This document shows, piece after piece, positions 34,174 to 42,792 of a stretch of 64,000 nucleotides of DNA. How positions within the stretch are numbered: position 1 is the stretch's first letter; the number at the start of each line of letters is the position of its first letter. Origin of the DNA: Flectobacillus roseus (lineage in GTDB: Bacteria; Bacteroidota; Bacteroidia; Cytophagales; Spirosomataceae). The stretch is taken from the NCBI RefSeq assembly GCF_030056665.1, contig NZ_JASHIG010000007.1. One strand, 5' to 3'. The notes beneath the pieces were generated by a model that was not told the origin of the DNA, did not search any database, and worked only from the letters and a program-made list of their open reading frames with translations. Both the position numbers and the translations under genes were made by a program.

Positions 34174-35322
34174 ATGAAAGTTTTGATTATTCATAATGTG
34201 CTATGGGCACATTACAAGTCTTTGATTTTTGATGAATTGCAAGAGATTAGTCATCAAAACAAAGATTTAAGTTTACTTGTCGTTCAGATTGCCACTACAG
34301 AGCGTAGTCGTCTTTCGATGGGTAGTTTAGACCGTTCTGGTATTAAGTACCCGTATGAGTTGATAGAGGATGGCGTTTTAGAAGATGTACCTCTCAAGAA
34401 AAGAGTTACAGGCATGCTTGCTGCTATCAGACGTTTTAAGCCTGATGTAGTAAATATCACAGGATATTATGATTTGGCTTTCTGGGTTGTACTTTTTTAC
34501 TGTAGAATCGTTGGAATCAAAACCGTTCTCTCTAATGAGTCAACTGCTGGTGACCACCAGAGAAAGGGGCTTAAAGAGCAGATAAAGGCTTTTTTTGTGC
34601 GACAATTTGATGGTTTTTTCAATTTTGGCTCACTCTCTGCTCAATATATGCTAGATCTTGGAGCCAAAACAGAGCAATTACTGGTGAATAAAAATTGTGT
34701 TGATAATAAAAGTATTCGGACAATTTATGATGAAGCCAAGATAAATAGAGAAGATGCACAAGTACAATTAGGATTAGCCAAGAAGAATTTTATTTTTGTA
34801 GGCAGGCTTATTCCTTTTAAAAACCTTACCTTGTTGCTTGAGGCATTTAATGAAGCTTTAGGCAAATCTAAGGGCGATTGGGGGTTAATACTCTTGGGAG
34901 AGGGAGAGCAAAAGGCTGAGCTAGAAAAAATCATATCAGATAACAACTTTCAAGGAATTACTTTTCTGCCAAGCGTAGGTTGGAGAGAAGTACCAAAATA
35001 TTTGGCCTTATCGGATGTATTGGTTTTACCAAGTTATTCAGAGCCTTGGGGCTTGGTGGTAAACGAAGCTATGGCTTGTGGAATGCCAGTAATTGTTTCA
35101 GAAAAATGTGGTTGTGCTCCAGATTTAGTGCAAAATGGTAAAAATGGCATTTCGATTAATCCTTATGATGGTAAAAGTTTATCAGACGCGTTGAATTTTT
35201 TTATCGAAAATCCTACTAAAATCGAAGTGATGGGACGTGTTTCCAAAGAAATTATTGAGGAATATACTCCACAAAAAGTTGCACAAGAGATGTATTTAGG
35301 ATTCAAACGGTGTTTGAAATAA
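34174..35322 (+). CDS. glycosyltransferase family 4
   Basis: A 382-aa retaining GT-B enzyme. N-terminal acceptor half with GITGYYDLAFWVV near 110, C-terminal donor half with IFVGRLIPFKNLTLLLEA (about 208-225) and the EX7E-type nucleotide-sugar motif PSYSEPWGLVVNEAMACGMPV near 287-307 (E from SEPWG to NEA). It transfers a sugar to a growing exopolysaccharide repeat on the cytoplasmic side. Start is one base after the polymerase stop, so they are coupled. Donor and acceptor sugars cannot be read. Confidence 0.9.
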   Translation: MKVLIIHNVLWAHYKSLIFDELQEISHQNKDLSLLVVQIATTERSRLSMGSLDRSGIKYPYELIEDGVLEDVPLKKRVTGMLAAIRRFKPDVVNITGYYDLAFWVVLFYCRIVGIKTVLSNESTAGDHQRKGLKEQIKAFFVRQFDGFFNFGSLSAQYMLDLGAKTEQLLVNKNCVDNKSIRTIYDEAKINREDAQVQLGLAKKNFIFVGRLIPFKNLTLLLEAFNEALGKSKGDWGLILLGEGEQKAELEKIISDNNFQGITFLPSVGWREVPKYLALSDVLVLPSYSEPWGLVVNEAMACGMPVIVSEKCGCAPDLVQNGKNGISINPYDGKSLSDALNFFIENPTKIEVMGRVSKEIIEEYTPQKVAQEMYLGFKRCLK

Positions 35323-35437
35323 TCTCATATTTTACCATTTGTATTTCTAATTCAACTATTCTTGCATAAATATTGAACCCAAAGGCAGAGAAAAAATATC
35401 TCATATATGCCTTCTCTTTCTGTCTTTCTCAGCAAAT

Positions 35438-36496
35438 ATGTCTCAAAAAAAATTAATAAATTCCATTCAAATACTCCGAGGTGTCGCAGCGGTTGTGGTC
35501 TTGGTTTATCATGTATCGGGTTACATGAGAGTGCATTATTCCCAAACTATTTTTGGCGATATTTTTCGAATAGGATTTGCAGGAGTTGATTTGTTTTTTG
35601 TAATAAGTGGGTTTATCATTTATTTTACGGCAAAGGCTTATTTGAATAAGCCCAGTAAATTTAAGGATTATTGGAAAAAACGGATCATACGAATTTTTCC
35701 AATATATTGGATTGTTGTGCTAGGAATTCAATTGTTACAATGGATATTGGCCAAACAATTAAAAGTGGCAAGTTTTGCCACAGAATATGCAGGTGGCTTC
35801 CTACAGCATTTGGGTACATATACTTTATTCCCACATCATGTAGCAGTTGATCCTGTTACATGGACATTGAGTTATGAATTATATTTTTATGCGCTGTTTT
35901 CATTACTAATCCTATCTCGAAAATTATGGGTGATTCCTGTGTTAGTGCTGTTGTTATCTATTCATAATTCTATTTTTCATCCTGTTCTAGACCCTTCAAA
36001 AGGCTTATCTTACTACAATTATCTGTTTAGCAATTATAATTATGAGTTTTTGCTTGGTGTTATAATCTGTCATTTTTTCGATAAAATACGCTTCACGCCG
36101 ATTGCATCCTATATAATGTTGGGATTTGCTTTAGTCATTATTGCTGTTGGAGGTTATGATGTAGGAGATTATGATAACTTTAAAAGAATCATGATATTTG
36201 GTACGTCTGCTTCTTTGATTTTGATAGGGACGCTAAACTTAGAACAGGCAGGCAAGTTAAAAACACCTTCGTTTTTAATGTTATTAGGTAGTGCATCCTA
36301 CGTTCTGTATCTAATACATTTCCCGTTTTTATTGATTTTAAATAGAATTCCCAATATGTTTGGCGTGACTTTAGATGCCTTACAGATGTCGATATATAAT
36401 TATGTGGTGGTGGTCATCAATATTTTGGTGGCAGTGTTTTTGCACAAAAAATTAGAATTACCACTAACCTCTTATTTAAGCAAAATTTTCAAGTGA
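35438..36496 (+). CDS. acyltransferase family 3 membrane protein
   Basis: A 352-aa integral membrane O-acyltransferase (OafA/YrhL type) with about ten hydrophobic segments. The N-terminal block INSIQILRGVAAVVVLVYHVSGY includes the catalytic His, GVDLFFVISGFIIYF follows, and RIIRIFPIYWIVVL and LSYELYFYALFS are family hallmarks. It likely acetylates a sugar of the exopolysaccharide. Its stop overlaps the GTG start of the next gene (GTGA), so translation is coupled. The 115-base gap before it is the largest in the operon up to the acetyltransferase gene at 38580. Confidence 0.9.
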   Translation: MSQKKLINSIQILRGVAAVVVLVYHVSGYMRVHYSQTIFGDIFRIGFAGVDLFFVISGFIIYFTAKAYLNKPSKFKDYWKKRIIRIFPIYWIVVLGIQLLQWILAKQLKVASFATEYAGGFLQHLGTYTLFPHHVAVDPVTWTLSYELYFYALFSLLILSRKLWVIPVLVLLLSIHNSIFHPVLDPSKGLSYYNYLFSNYNYEFLLGVIICHFFDKIRFTPIASYIMLGFALVIIAVGGYDVGDYDNFKRIMIFGTSASLILIGTLNLEQAGKLKTPSFLMLLGSASYVLYLIHFPFLLILNRIPNMFGVTLDALQMSIYNYVVVVINILVAVFLHKKLELPLTSYLSKIFK

Positions 36497-37647
36497 GTCA
36501 ATCTTTAAGAATTTTACATATTTGTGCCTATACTTGGGATATTGGTGGCCCCCCAAAAGTGATTTACGACAATGCAGTTGTGCAATTAGCTAATGGTGCA
36601 GATGTTACAATATTGACTCCTATTTCTGAAGGTCAAAAACTATATCCCGTACCTGATGGTGCACAGATTGTATGTTGTAAGCGACACGGTTTAGCTCGTA
36701 TTTGGGCAGAGTTTTCTCCTGAGTTATACCAATGGTTGAAAAAGCACGGAGAAAAATTCGATGTGATACATATTCATGGTATTTGGCATTTTGGTAGTGT
36801 AGCGCCGTTTTTATTGAATTTGAAAGTGGCAAAATGTATTACCGTACATGGCTTATTAGACCCTTGGGCGTATCGAAATGGCTATTGGAAAAAGAGATTA
36901 TTTAGATGGCTTTTTCAGAAAAATGCATTACAAAAAGCTGAAATGATCCATGTTTTCAATGCAGACGAGTATCGAGATGTTACGAATTTTATAGGGGAGA
37001 GTCACCCCAATATTGTCATGATTCCGAATGGTATTGATTTAAAACCTTTCGAGAATTTACCAGACAAGGGATATTTTGCACAAGAACTGGGTTTTTCAGG
37101 AGATAAAAAGGTTATCTTATTTTTGAGTAGAATCAATATCAAGAAAGGACTAGATTTGCTACTTCCTGCGGTGAAAGATTTAGCCAAAGAGCGAGAGGAT
37201 TTTATTTTAGCCTTGGCTGGTCCTGACGATGGGTATCTGGAGCCAACCCAAGATTTCATCAAACAGCATCAGGCAGAATCATATATCCACTGGATTGGTA
37301 TGAAGACTGGACAAGAAAAATTGGCGGCCTTTGCTGATGCAGATATTTTTGTGTTACCCTCGCATTCGGAAGGATTCTCAATTGCCACTTTAGAGGCTTT
37401 AGTTTCAGGAACTCCTTCGGTATTATCGGATAAGGTTGGCTTTGCTGACAATATCATAGCCACAGAATCTGCTATTATAGTTGACCTTGATTCTGACTCT
37501 ATCAAGAATGGCATTAATCGTCTTCTTGATGATACTGAGTTAGCAAACAAGATTGCTAAAAATGGACAACATTTGGTCAGAACTCAATATGATATTCGCG
37601 TCGTAGGAAAGCGTATCATGAATGAGTTTTTTAAAATTATGAAATAA
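36493..37647 (+). CDS. glycosyltransferase family 4
   Basis: A 384-aa GT-B enzyme with a GTG start overlapping the previous stop. N-terminal ICAYTWDIGGPPKVIYDNAV is the WsbD/WcaL-like 'GGPP' loop, the donor half carries LFLSRINIKKGLDLLLPAV near 210 and the motif PSHSEGFSIATLEALVSGTPSV near 291-310. It belongs to the same operon. A different sugar from that added by the GT4 at 34174 is likely, as their N halves differ strongly. Confidence 0.9.
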   Translation: MSQSLRILHICAYTWDIGGPPKVIYDNAVVQLANGADVTILTPISEGQKLYPVPDGAQIVCCKRHGLARIWAEFSPELYQWLKKHGEKFDVIHIHGIWHFGSVAPFLLNLKVAKCITVHGLLDPWAYRNGYWKKRLFRWLFQKNALQKAEMIHVFNADEYRDVTNFIGESHPNIVMIPNGIDLKPFENLPDKGYFAQELGFSGDKKVILFLSRINIKKGLDLLLPAVKDLAKEREDFILALAGPDDGYLEPTQDFIKQHQAESYIHWIGMKTGQEKLAAFADADIFVLPSHSEGFSIATLEALVSGTPSVLSDKVGFADNIIATESAIIVDLDSDSIKNGINRLLDDTELANKIAKNGQHLVRTQYDIRVVGKRIMNEFFKIMK

Positions 37648-37658
37648 ACCATTGCAAT

Positions 37659-38567
37659 ATGCAACAAGATATATCGGTAATTATCCTAACCTTTAATGAG
37701 GAAAAACATATTGCCCGTTGTATTAAATCGATTTTACCATTTACCCATAAAATTTTTATCGTCGACTCTGGTTCTACCGACAAAACGGTGGAAATAGCCG
37801 AAAAGTTAGGCGCAATTGTCCAGTACAATCCTTGGGTGAATTATGCACAACAGTTTAATTTTGGTATTGAGAATAACCCTCACAAAACCAAGTGGTTGAT
37901 GCGCATGGATTCGGATGAGTATATCATGCCTGAGTTATCAGAGGAGATTTCGAGTAAACTAGCGGGTTTGGATGACCAGATTTCGGGTATTTATGTAAAA
38001 CGCCGTGTGATGTTTTTTAATAAATGGATTCGTCATGGGGCATATTATCCTATTTGGTTACTCAGAATTTGGAGAAATGGACGAGGGGTTTGCGAAGAAA
38101 CATGGATGGATGAGCATATCAAAATTACAGAAGGTATTACTCAGAACTTTTCACATGATATTGTAGACCATAATCTAAATAATTTGACATGGTGGACTCA
38201 AAAACATAATTTGTATGCAATTAGAGAAGTAATCGACTTGCTCAATATGAAATATGATTTTAGAGATTTTGAGTCGGTTGAACCAAAGTTGTTGGGTTCG
38301 CAAGAACAAAGGAAAAGGTATTTGAAAATGAAATATGCTTCTTTACCTTTATTCACTCGACCATTTATGTACTTTATCTACAGATACTTTTTTAGATTAG
38401 GGTTTTTGGATGGAACTAAAGGTTTGGTATGGCATTTTTTACAAGGCTTCTGGTATCGTTTTTTAGTAGATGCCAAAATATATGAGGTTTACCAGCGTGT
38501 TGGAAAAGATAAAAATGCGATTGTTGACTTTTTTCAAAAAGAGTATAATAAGAACCTTCGTTCGTAG
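37659..38567 (+). CDS. glycosyltransferase family 2
   Basis: A 302-aa inverting GT-A enzyme. ISVIILTFNEEKHIARCI opens the Rossmann-like domain, IVDSGSTDKTVEIA binds nucleotide, and MRMDSDEYI holds the DxD metal motif near residue 86. The length and the later GTKGLVWHFLQGFWYR stretch are like the KdtX/WaaE group of LPS-core and exopolysaccharide glucosyltransferases. It is 11 bases after the preceding stop. Confidence 0.9.
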   Translation: MQQDISVIILTFNEEKHIARCIKSILPFTHKIFIVDSGSTDKTVEIAEKLGAIVQYNPWVNYAQQFNFGIENNPHKTKWLMRMDSDEYIMPELSEEISSKLAGLDDQISGIYVKRRVMFFNKWIRHGAYYPIWLLRIWRNGRGVCEETWMDEHIKITEGITQNFSHDIVDHNLNNLTWWTQKHNLYAIREVIDLLNMKYDFRDFESVEPKLLGSQEQRKRYLKMKYASLPLFTRPFMYFIYRYFFRLGFLDGTKGLVWHFLQGFWYRFLVDAKIYEVYQRVGKDKNAIVDFFQKEYNKNLRS

Positions 38568-38579
38568 TTAAGATAATAA

Positions 38580-39173
38580 ATGGAGGGAAACGAAAATAGT
38601 GTTGGAGATAATTGGAAGACAATGTTAAAAACAGATTTGTCTAAATATGATAATTCATGGTATAAACCTGGGTCAAAGGCAAAAATAATCCTTTGGTTTT
38701 TGGTAAATACCTGTGTAATCAATAATTACTTGCCCATTCCTGTGAGTCTAAAGATTTGGGTATTGCGGTTGTTTGGTGCTCAAATTGGCAAAGGAGTTAT
38801 GATAAAGCCAAAGGTTAATATTAAATATCCTTGGTTTTTGCGAATTGGAGATTTTGTTTGGATAGGCGAGGAGGTCTGGATTGATAATTATACGTGGGTA
38901 AGCTTGGAAAATCACACTTGTATTTCACAAGGAGCGATGTTGTTGACGGGTAATCATAATTATAAAAGCTCAGGCTTTGGATTAATGATTGGTGAAATCA
39001 AATTGTCTGAAGGGGCATGGATAGGCGCAAAGGCGGTGGTTTGTCCAGGAGTGACCGTTCACTCACATGCTGTACTTGCTGTAGGTTCTATTGCAACCAA
39101 AGATTTAGATTCTTACTCTATATACCAAGGAAACCCAGCTGTTAAAGTCAGAGACCGAAGCATTTTATCCTAG
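38580..39173 (+). CDS. WcaF-like acetyltransferase (left-handed beta-helix)
   Basis: A 197-aa trimeric acyl-CoA O-acetyltransferase with hexapeptide repeats such as VWIGEEVWIDNYTWV, CISQGAMLLTGN and GAWIGAKAVVCPGVTV; the catalytic His is probably in LTGNHNY. The MLKTDLSKYDNSWYKPG stretch is the family's usual N terminus, so the real start may be the internal ATG at 38622; I keep the first ATG because it is 12 bases after the previous stop. It probably decorates the exopolysaccharide with acetyl groups, like WcaF in colanic acid. Confidence 0.85.
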   Translation: MEGNENSVGDNWKTMLKTDLSKYDNSWYKPGSKAKIILWFLVNTCVINNYLPIPVSLKIWVLRLFGAQIGKGVMIKPKVNIKYPWFLRIGDFVWIGEEVWIDNYTWVSLENHTCISQGAMLLTGNHNYKSSGFGLMIGEIKLSEGAWIGAKAVVCPGVTVHSHAVLAVGSIATKDLDSYSIYQGNPAVKVRDRSILS

Positions 39174-39284
39174 TAATTCTTGTTGTTTTATAGAATAGTT
39201 GTAAATTCGATAATTAAATTTAAGGAGTTTTTCCGAAATTGCTCTTGCTAAAAATTGAACTTTAGGGCACATAGTTAAGTGGTT

Positions 39285-40487
39285 ATGAATAGTATTTTTA
39301 CTGAAATATACAATGACAGGCTTTTTCAAATTATAGTTTCAGCGATAGTAGCAGCTATTGTTTCAGTGGCGGCTATACCTGTAATTATTAAGATATCTCG
39401 TTTGAAAAACCTTATGGCTGAGCCTGGCGAAAGAAGCTCCCATATCAAGAAAACACCTACTTTGGGAGGTGTCGCTATCTTTGCATCCACGCTGATCAGC
39501 TACTTTCTTTGGAGTAATCCAGATGAGGGCGAATTTGTACACCTTTCTATTTCAGCGATGGTAATATTGTTTTTCCTCGGTGTGAAAGATGATATTTTGG
39601 TGCTTTCTCCAAAAAAGAAAATGTACGTACAAATTGCTGCATCTGCTTTAGTGGTGGTATTTGGTGATGTTCGCCTCGAAAACTTGTTTGGGATTTTTGG
39701 TATTGACGAGGTTCCTTATCTTCTAAGCCTACCGCTCACAGTATTTGTCTTCATTGCCTTAATTAATGCGATTAATCTTATTGATGGTATTGATGGTTTG
39801 GCAGGTGGTATTGGGATGATTTGCGGAGGATTATTTGGTTTGTGGTTTTACTTGAATGGCTACTTTGCGATGGCTTGTCTGGCAGCCTCGATGGCAGGGT
39901 CTCTTTTTGGTTTTTTACGTTTTAATTATTCTAAGACGTCCAAAATCTTTATGGGTGACACTGGTTCACTGATTGTAGGCTTCTTGCTAACAATGTTTGC
40001 CATTAAATTTGTACAGTTGAACATTGCCTATCGTTTTGACCCAAATGCGCTGTTTAGTGCTCCCATCTTAGCTATTGTGGTATTGATTGTTCCCATTTTT
40101 GATACACTTCGGGTATTCATTGTTAGATTGAAAGATAAAAAATCCCCATTTGTTGGCGACAGAAACCACTTACACCATATTTTGATTGACAGTGGTATGA
40201 CTCACCTACAGGCTTCGATGGTTCTTTGGGTATTTACTGTAGTATCAACGATTGCATTTTTGTTTATAACTAAAAATAGTGACAATACAACCTCTCTTTA
40301 TATTCTAGGAGGTTTGTTTGGAGTATATATGTGGCTGTCTCACATATTGAAAGCCAGAAATGCTAAACGTCAGGAATTGCTAGAGGCTGAGGAGGCCGAA
40401 GCAAAGAGACAAAAAGAAATTCAAGAACAACAGGCTATTATCTTGGAAGAGAAAAAATTAGCTAAGCCTGCCTTAGAAATTCGTTAA
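39285..40487 (+). CDS. undecaprenyl-phosphate sugar-1-phosphate transferase (WecA/MraY family)
   Basis: A 400-aa multipass enzyme that starts lipid-linked glycan synthesis by moving a HexNAc-1-phosphate to undecaprenyl phosphate. Family residues: GVKDDILVLSPKKK (Asp pair), INLIDGIDGLAGG, FMGDTGSL and the cytoplasmic loop GDRNHLHH. About 10-11 membrane segments. Unusually, the last 50 residues form a highly charged coiled-coil tail (KRQELLEAEEAEAKRQKEIQ) not part of the core. ATG 39285 is used rather than the GTG two codons before. It closes the operon and is followed by a perfect palindromic terminator. Confidence 0.92.
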   Translation: MNSIFTEIYNDRLFQIIVSAIVAAIVSVAAIPVIIKISRLKNLMAEPGERSSHIKKTPTLGGVAIFASTLISYFLWSNPDEGEFVHLSISAMVILFFLGVKDDILVLSPKKKMYVQIAASALVVVFGDVRLENLFGIFGIDEVPYLLSLPLTVFVFIALINAINLIDGIDGLAGGIGMICGGLFGLWFYLNGYFAMACLAASMAGSLFGFLRFNYSKTSKIFMGDTGSLIVGFLLTMFAIKFVQLNIAYRFDPNALFSAPILAIVVLIVPIFDTLRVFIVRLKDKKSPFVGDRNHLHHILIDSGMTHLQASMVLWVFTVVSTIAFLFITKNSDNTTSLYILGGLFGVYMWLSHILKARNAKRQELLEAEEAEAKRQKEIQEQQAIILEEKKLAKPALEIR

Positions 40488-40500
40488 GATATACAATGAA

Positions 40501-40534
40501 AAAAAAACCTGTTAGCATGCTAACAGGTTTTTTT
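40501..40534. terminator. bidirectional terminator, 34-base perfect palindrome
   Basis: AAAAAAACCTGTTAGC and its exact complement GCTAACAGGTTTTTTT share a CATG centre, flanked by T runs on both strands. It separates the convergent WecA-like and PP2C-like genes. Confidence 0.95.
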
Positions 40535-40540
40535 ATGGTG

Positions 40541-41665
40541 TTAGGGAAGGTATTTCGCAGTTTCCTTGAGTTTCTTGTCAATTCTACCAAGCACCATTTC
40601 GCTATTTTTAAGCTTCTCAATACTCTCTTTGGAGCCATTGTCAACCTCTTGTTGAAGTGCATCTCTGATGGCAGTCCACTTGGTTTTTTGCTGATTTAAT
40701 AACTCTTGTTGAAGAACGGCTTCGTCTTGACTTAAAACTCGTTTACTTCTAGTACTACTTTTGGTAGAAGAGCTCTCTGATGTACTTTTTTCTGAAGATT
40801 GAAAGCTTTCTGTTGAGGTACTTGACTTTTCTTTTGAGTCTGGTACGCTGGTTGTGCTTGAAGGCGTACTTGCATCACTACTATTGGTGTCAATACCTAA
40901 TTCCTCGCTTAATTGAGCATTAGCTTTTGCAATCGCAGCAGAGTCGCTATTACTTGCCTTATTAAGTTGAACAGAATCGATTATTGGTACCGAATCGCCA
41001 TTTAGGCGATGACTATTAGAGTTGTACCATAGAAAGAAAGCAATCCCTCCTGCGATTAAGCCCAAACTTGTCCAAAGAATAAGCGAGTTAGTTTCTTTGT
41101 CTTTGTCCTTTGGTTTGCTTACAGCGGGTGCAGGCGTGATTTTTTTCTCTACTTTCGCTTCTACAACAGGTTGAGAAGAATTAACAACTAAGGGCTCCTC
41201 TGGGGCTTTACTATTAATAACTTCTAGTATAACAAGATTGATTTTTAGTTTCTTTTGCGGGTCAACTACATTTTGCAAATTTTGAATACCATTTTCTGGA
41301 GTATCACTTTTCTGCAAAATCTCATCAATTTCATTGTCTGATAAATGTTGTCTTAAACTTTCGCTACAAATCAGTAGTTTATCCCCTTCATTGAGTGTAA
41401 AACTAATAATATCAAGCTTAGATGGACGAGCTAAAAATTGGAGTTTGTGCCCTTTTCTGCTTAAATAACAGTGAGTATCACTAATCCAGTTCATTAAAGA
41501 GGTATCTGCCAAGTCCCATGAAACTTGTAGTTCATGGTCTGGGTTGGATTCTTTAGCGATTTTGGTACCCAAATGAAAAACCTGTAAAATAGAGTCTCTC
41601 ATGGCACGGTAGGCTGTTTCTGAATCTTCAGGTTCAAGGATATTTTGTGAATAATTTGTATCCAT
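40541..41665 (-). CDS. membrane protein with a degenerate PP2C-like cytoplasmic domain
   Basis: A 374-aa protein. Residues 45-150 resemble the second half of a PP2C phosphatase: SLMNWISDTHCYLSRKG (compare the family's GDSRxYLxRxG) and GDKLLICSESLRQHLSDNEI (compare LCSDGL). The N-terminal half with the DGMGG metal site is missing, and the conserved DG in the second motif is changed to ES at 102-103, so catalysis is unlikely. A single membrane helix follows (195-214), then an outside region: a Ser/Thr-rich stretch at about 260-310 and a helical charged end. Possibly a regulator of polysaccharide export or a pseudophosphatase sensor. It lies between two glycosyltransferase clusters but no function is established. 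Confidence 0.7.
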   Translation of the reverse strand: MDTNYSQNILEPEDSETAYRAMRDSILQVFHLGTKIAKESNPDHELQVSWDLADTSLMNWISDTHCYLSRKGHKLQFLARPSKLDIISFTLNEGDKLLICSESLRQHLSDNEIDEILQKSDTPENGIQNLQNVVDPQKKLKINLVILEVINSKAPEEPLVVNSSQPVVEAKVEKKITPAPAVSKPKDKDKETNSLILWTSLGLIAGGIAFFLWYNSNSHRLNGDSVPIIDSVQLNKASNSDSAAIAKANAQLSEELGIDTNSSDASTPSSTTSVPDSKEKSSTSTESFQSSEKSTSESSSTKSSTRSKRVLSQDEAVLQQELLNQQKTKWTAIRDALQQEVDNGSKESIEKLKNSEMVLGRIDKKLKETAKYLP

Positions 41666-41750
41666 CGTAAGGAATAAGGAATGTTGTGGATTCCGTAGTA
41701 GAGGTTATAAGATTGATTACTACTTTGCAATTAACTAACGATTGGAAAGA

Positions 41751-41786
41751 ACAAAAAACATGCCGAATCTCAATGCTATTCGACAT
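41751..41786 (-). terminator. Rho-independent terminator of the glycosyltransferase group
   Basis: On the minus strand ATGTCGAAT and ATTCGGCAT form a 9-bp stem (one G-T pair) followed by GTTTTTTG. It is 12 bases past the stop at 41798. Confidence 0.75.
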
Positions 41787-41797
41787 ATTCCATTAAG

Positions 41798-42775
41798 TTA
41801 TTGTACCTCAAACTCTTCTATCCAATCAATCATTTTTAAACACCCTTTTTCGATAGCAGTGCTCAAAAAGTTTTTAGAGGCTTTCTGTTCTATTTTTCCC
41901 ATACTCGGCACAAAGCTGTTAAAGCCAGTATACTTTTTGAGATTTGAGAGATAGACGTTTTGTAATTTCTTTAAAGTTTTGAGAGTAGACTCGCTAACTC
42001 CAACTTGATTTTTGAAGTAGCCCTTTTGAGTAGCCAATGACAAATTTTGCCATTGAAGAATTTGTAATGGAAATGACTGCGCTATGACATAATTTCCCTT
42101 CTCATCCATTGTAAGCGGATTTTCGACCCAATTATATGGGTGATAATGAACGCCAATTTCTGATTGGATATATACATTTTCTTGAAAAATAGGGATGAAG
42201 TTTAACCAGAGTTGTTCTGCCCCAAATCCGTGGCAGAAATCGAAATAGCCTTTTTCCTTCGTTCTTTCTTTCCAATAAGTCAAAAAACTCTCAGCTTGCG
42301 TACTTGGTTTATATCCCCAAAATCCTGCATTATAAAGTCCAGCATTCAAAAATGATGGTTCATTGATTGGGTGCTTGGGATTACGTTGTTGGGTTATATT
42401 AGGACTCAAAACGATATCATATTCGTTGAGAATTTCCCATGTTTTTGATAGAGACTGAAAAAGTTGAGTTTGACTTTCAAGAAAAATAATTTTATTCGCT
42501 TGATATTTTTTTTCTAAAAATGAGGCAAAATAGGGTTTCAATGAACGGGTAAGTTCATCTACGGTATATCTATTGCCCATTTCAGATAAAAAAGGTAATC
42601 CTAGTTCATCTGCAGCTACGATGGGAAATGCTATGGCTGGCAAATCGCTAGGTAGGCGGTCTGCAAGACCAATGACAAATTGTGTATTAGGTTCGTATTT
42701 TTGTAAGTCTTCGCCCAATGCTAATGCAAATGGTATTTGAGAAATTGAGCAAACTGTATAGACTAATTGTGTCAT
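41798..42775 (-). CDS. GT-A glycosyltransferase-like protein lacking the DxD motif
   Basis: A 325-aa protein clearly homologous to the gene at 43884-44864: both open with xFTICSIxxxxxxALxLGxxLQ, share FVIGLxDRL and the LYNxGF and WxxRxxxKxxxDFCxG blocks, and end in similar basic helices. The partner has DPD at 104-106, the metal/nucleotide-sugar motif; here that place reads ESQ (100-102) within FLESQTQLFQSL, so this copy may have lost catalysis or changed mechanism. The frame extends upstream to 42838, but that start overlaps the preceding gene, so I use the ATG at 42775. It is the last gene of the minus-strand glycosyltransferase group. Confidence 0.75.
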   Translation of the reverse strand: MTQLVYTVCSISQIPFALALGEDLQKYEPNTQFVIGLADRLPSDLPAIAFPIVAADELGLPFLSEMGNRYTVDELTRSLKPYFASFLEKKYQANKIIFLESQTQLFQSLSKTWEILNEYDIVLSPNITQQRNPKHPINEPSFLNAGLYNAGFWGYKPSTQAESFLTYWKERTKEKGYFDFCHGFGAEQLWLNFIPIFQENVYIQSEIGVHYHPYNWVENPLTMDEKGNYVIAQSFPLQILQWQNLSLATQKGYFKNQVGVSESTLKTLKKLQNVYLSNLKKYTGFNSFVPSMGKIEQKASKNFLSTAIEKGCLKMIDWIEEFEVQ

Positions 42776-42792
42776 ATTCGAATAGAGTAATG

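Noticed and set aside
40541..41665. Active PP2C phosphatase call
   Set aside because: The N-terminal half with the metal site is missing and the DG in the second half is ES, so catalysis is not supported.
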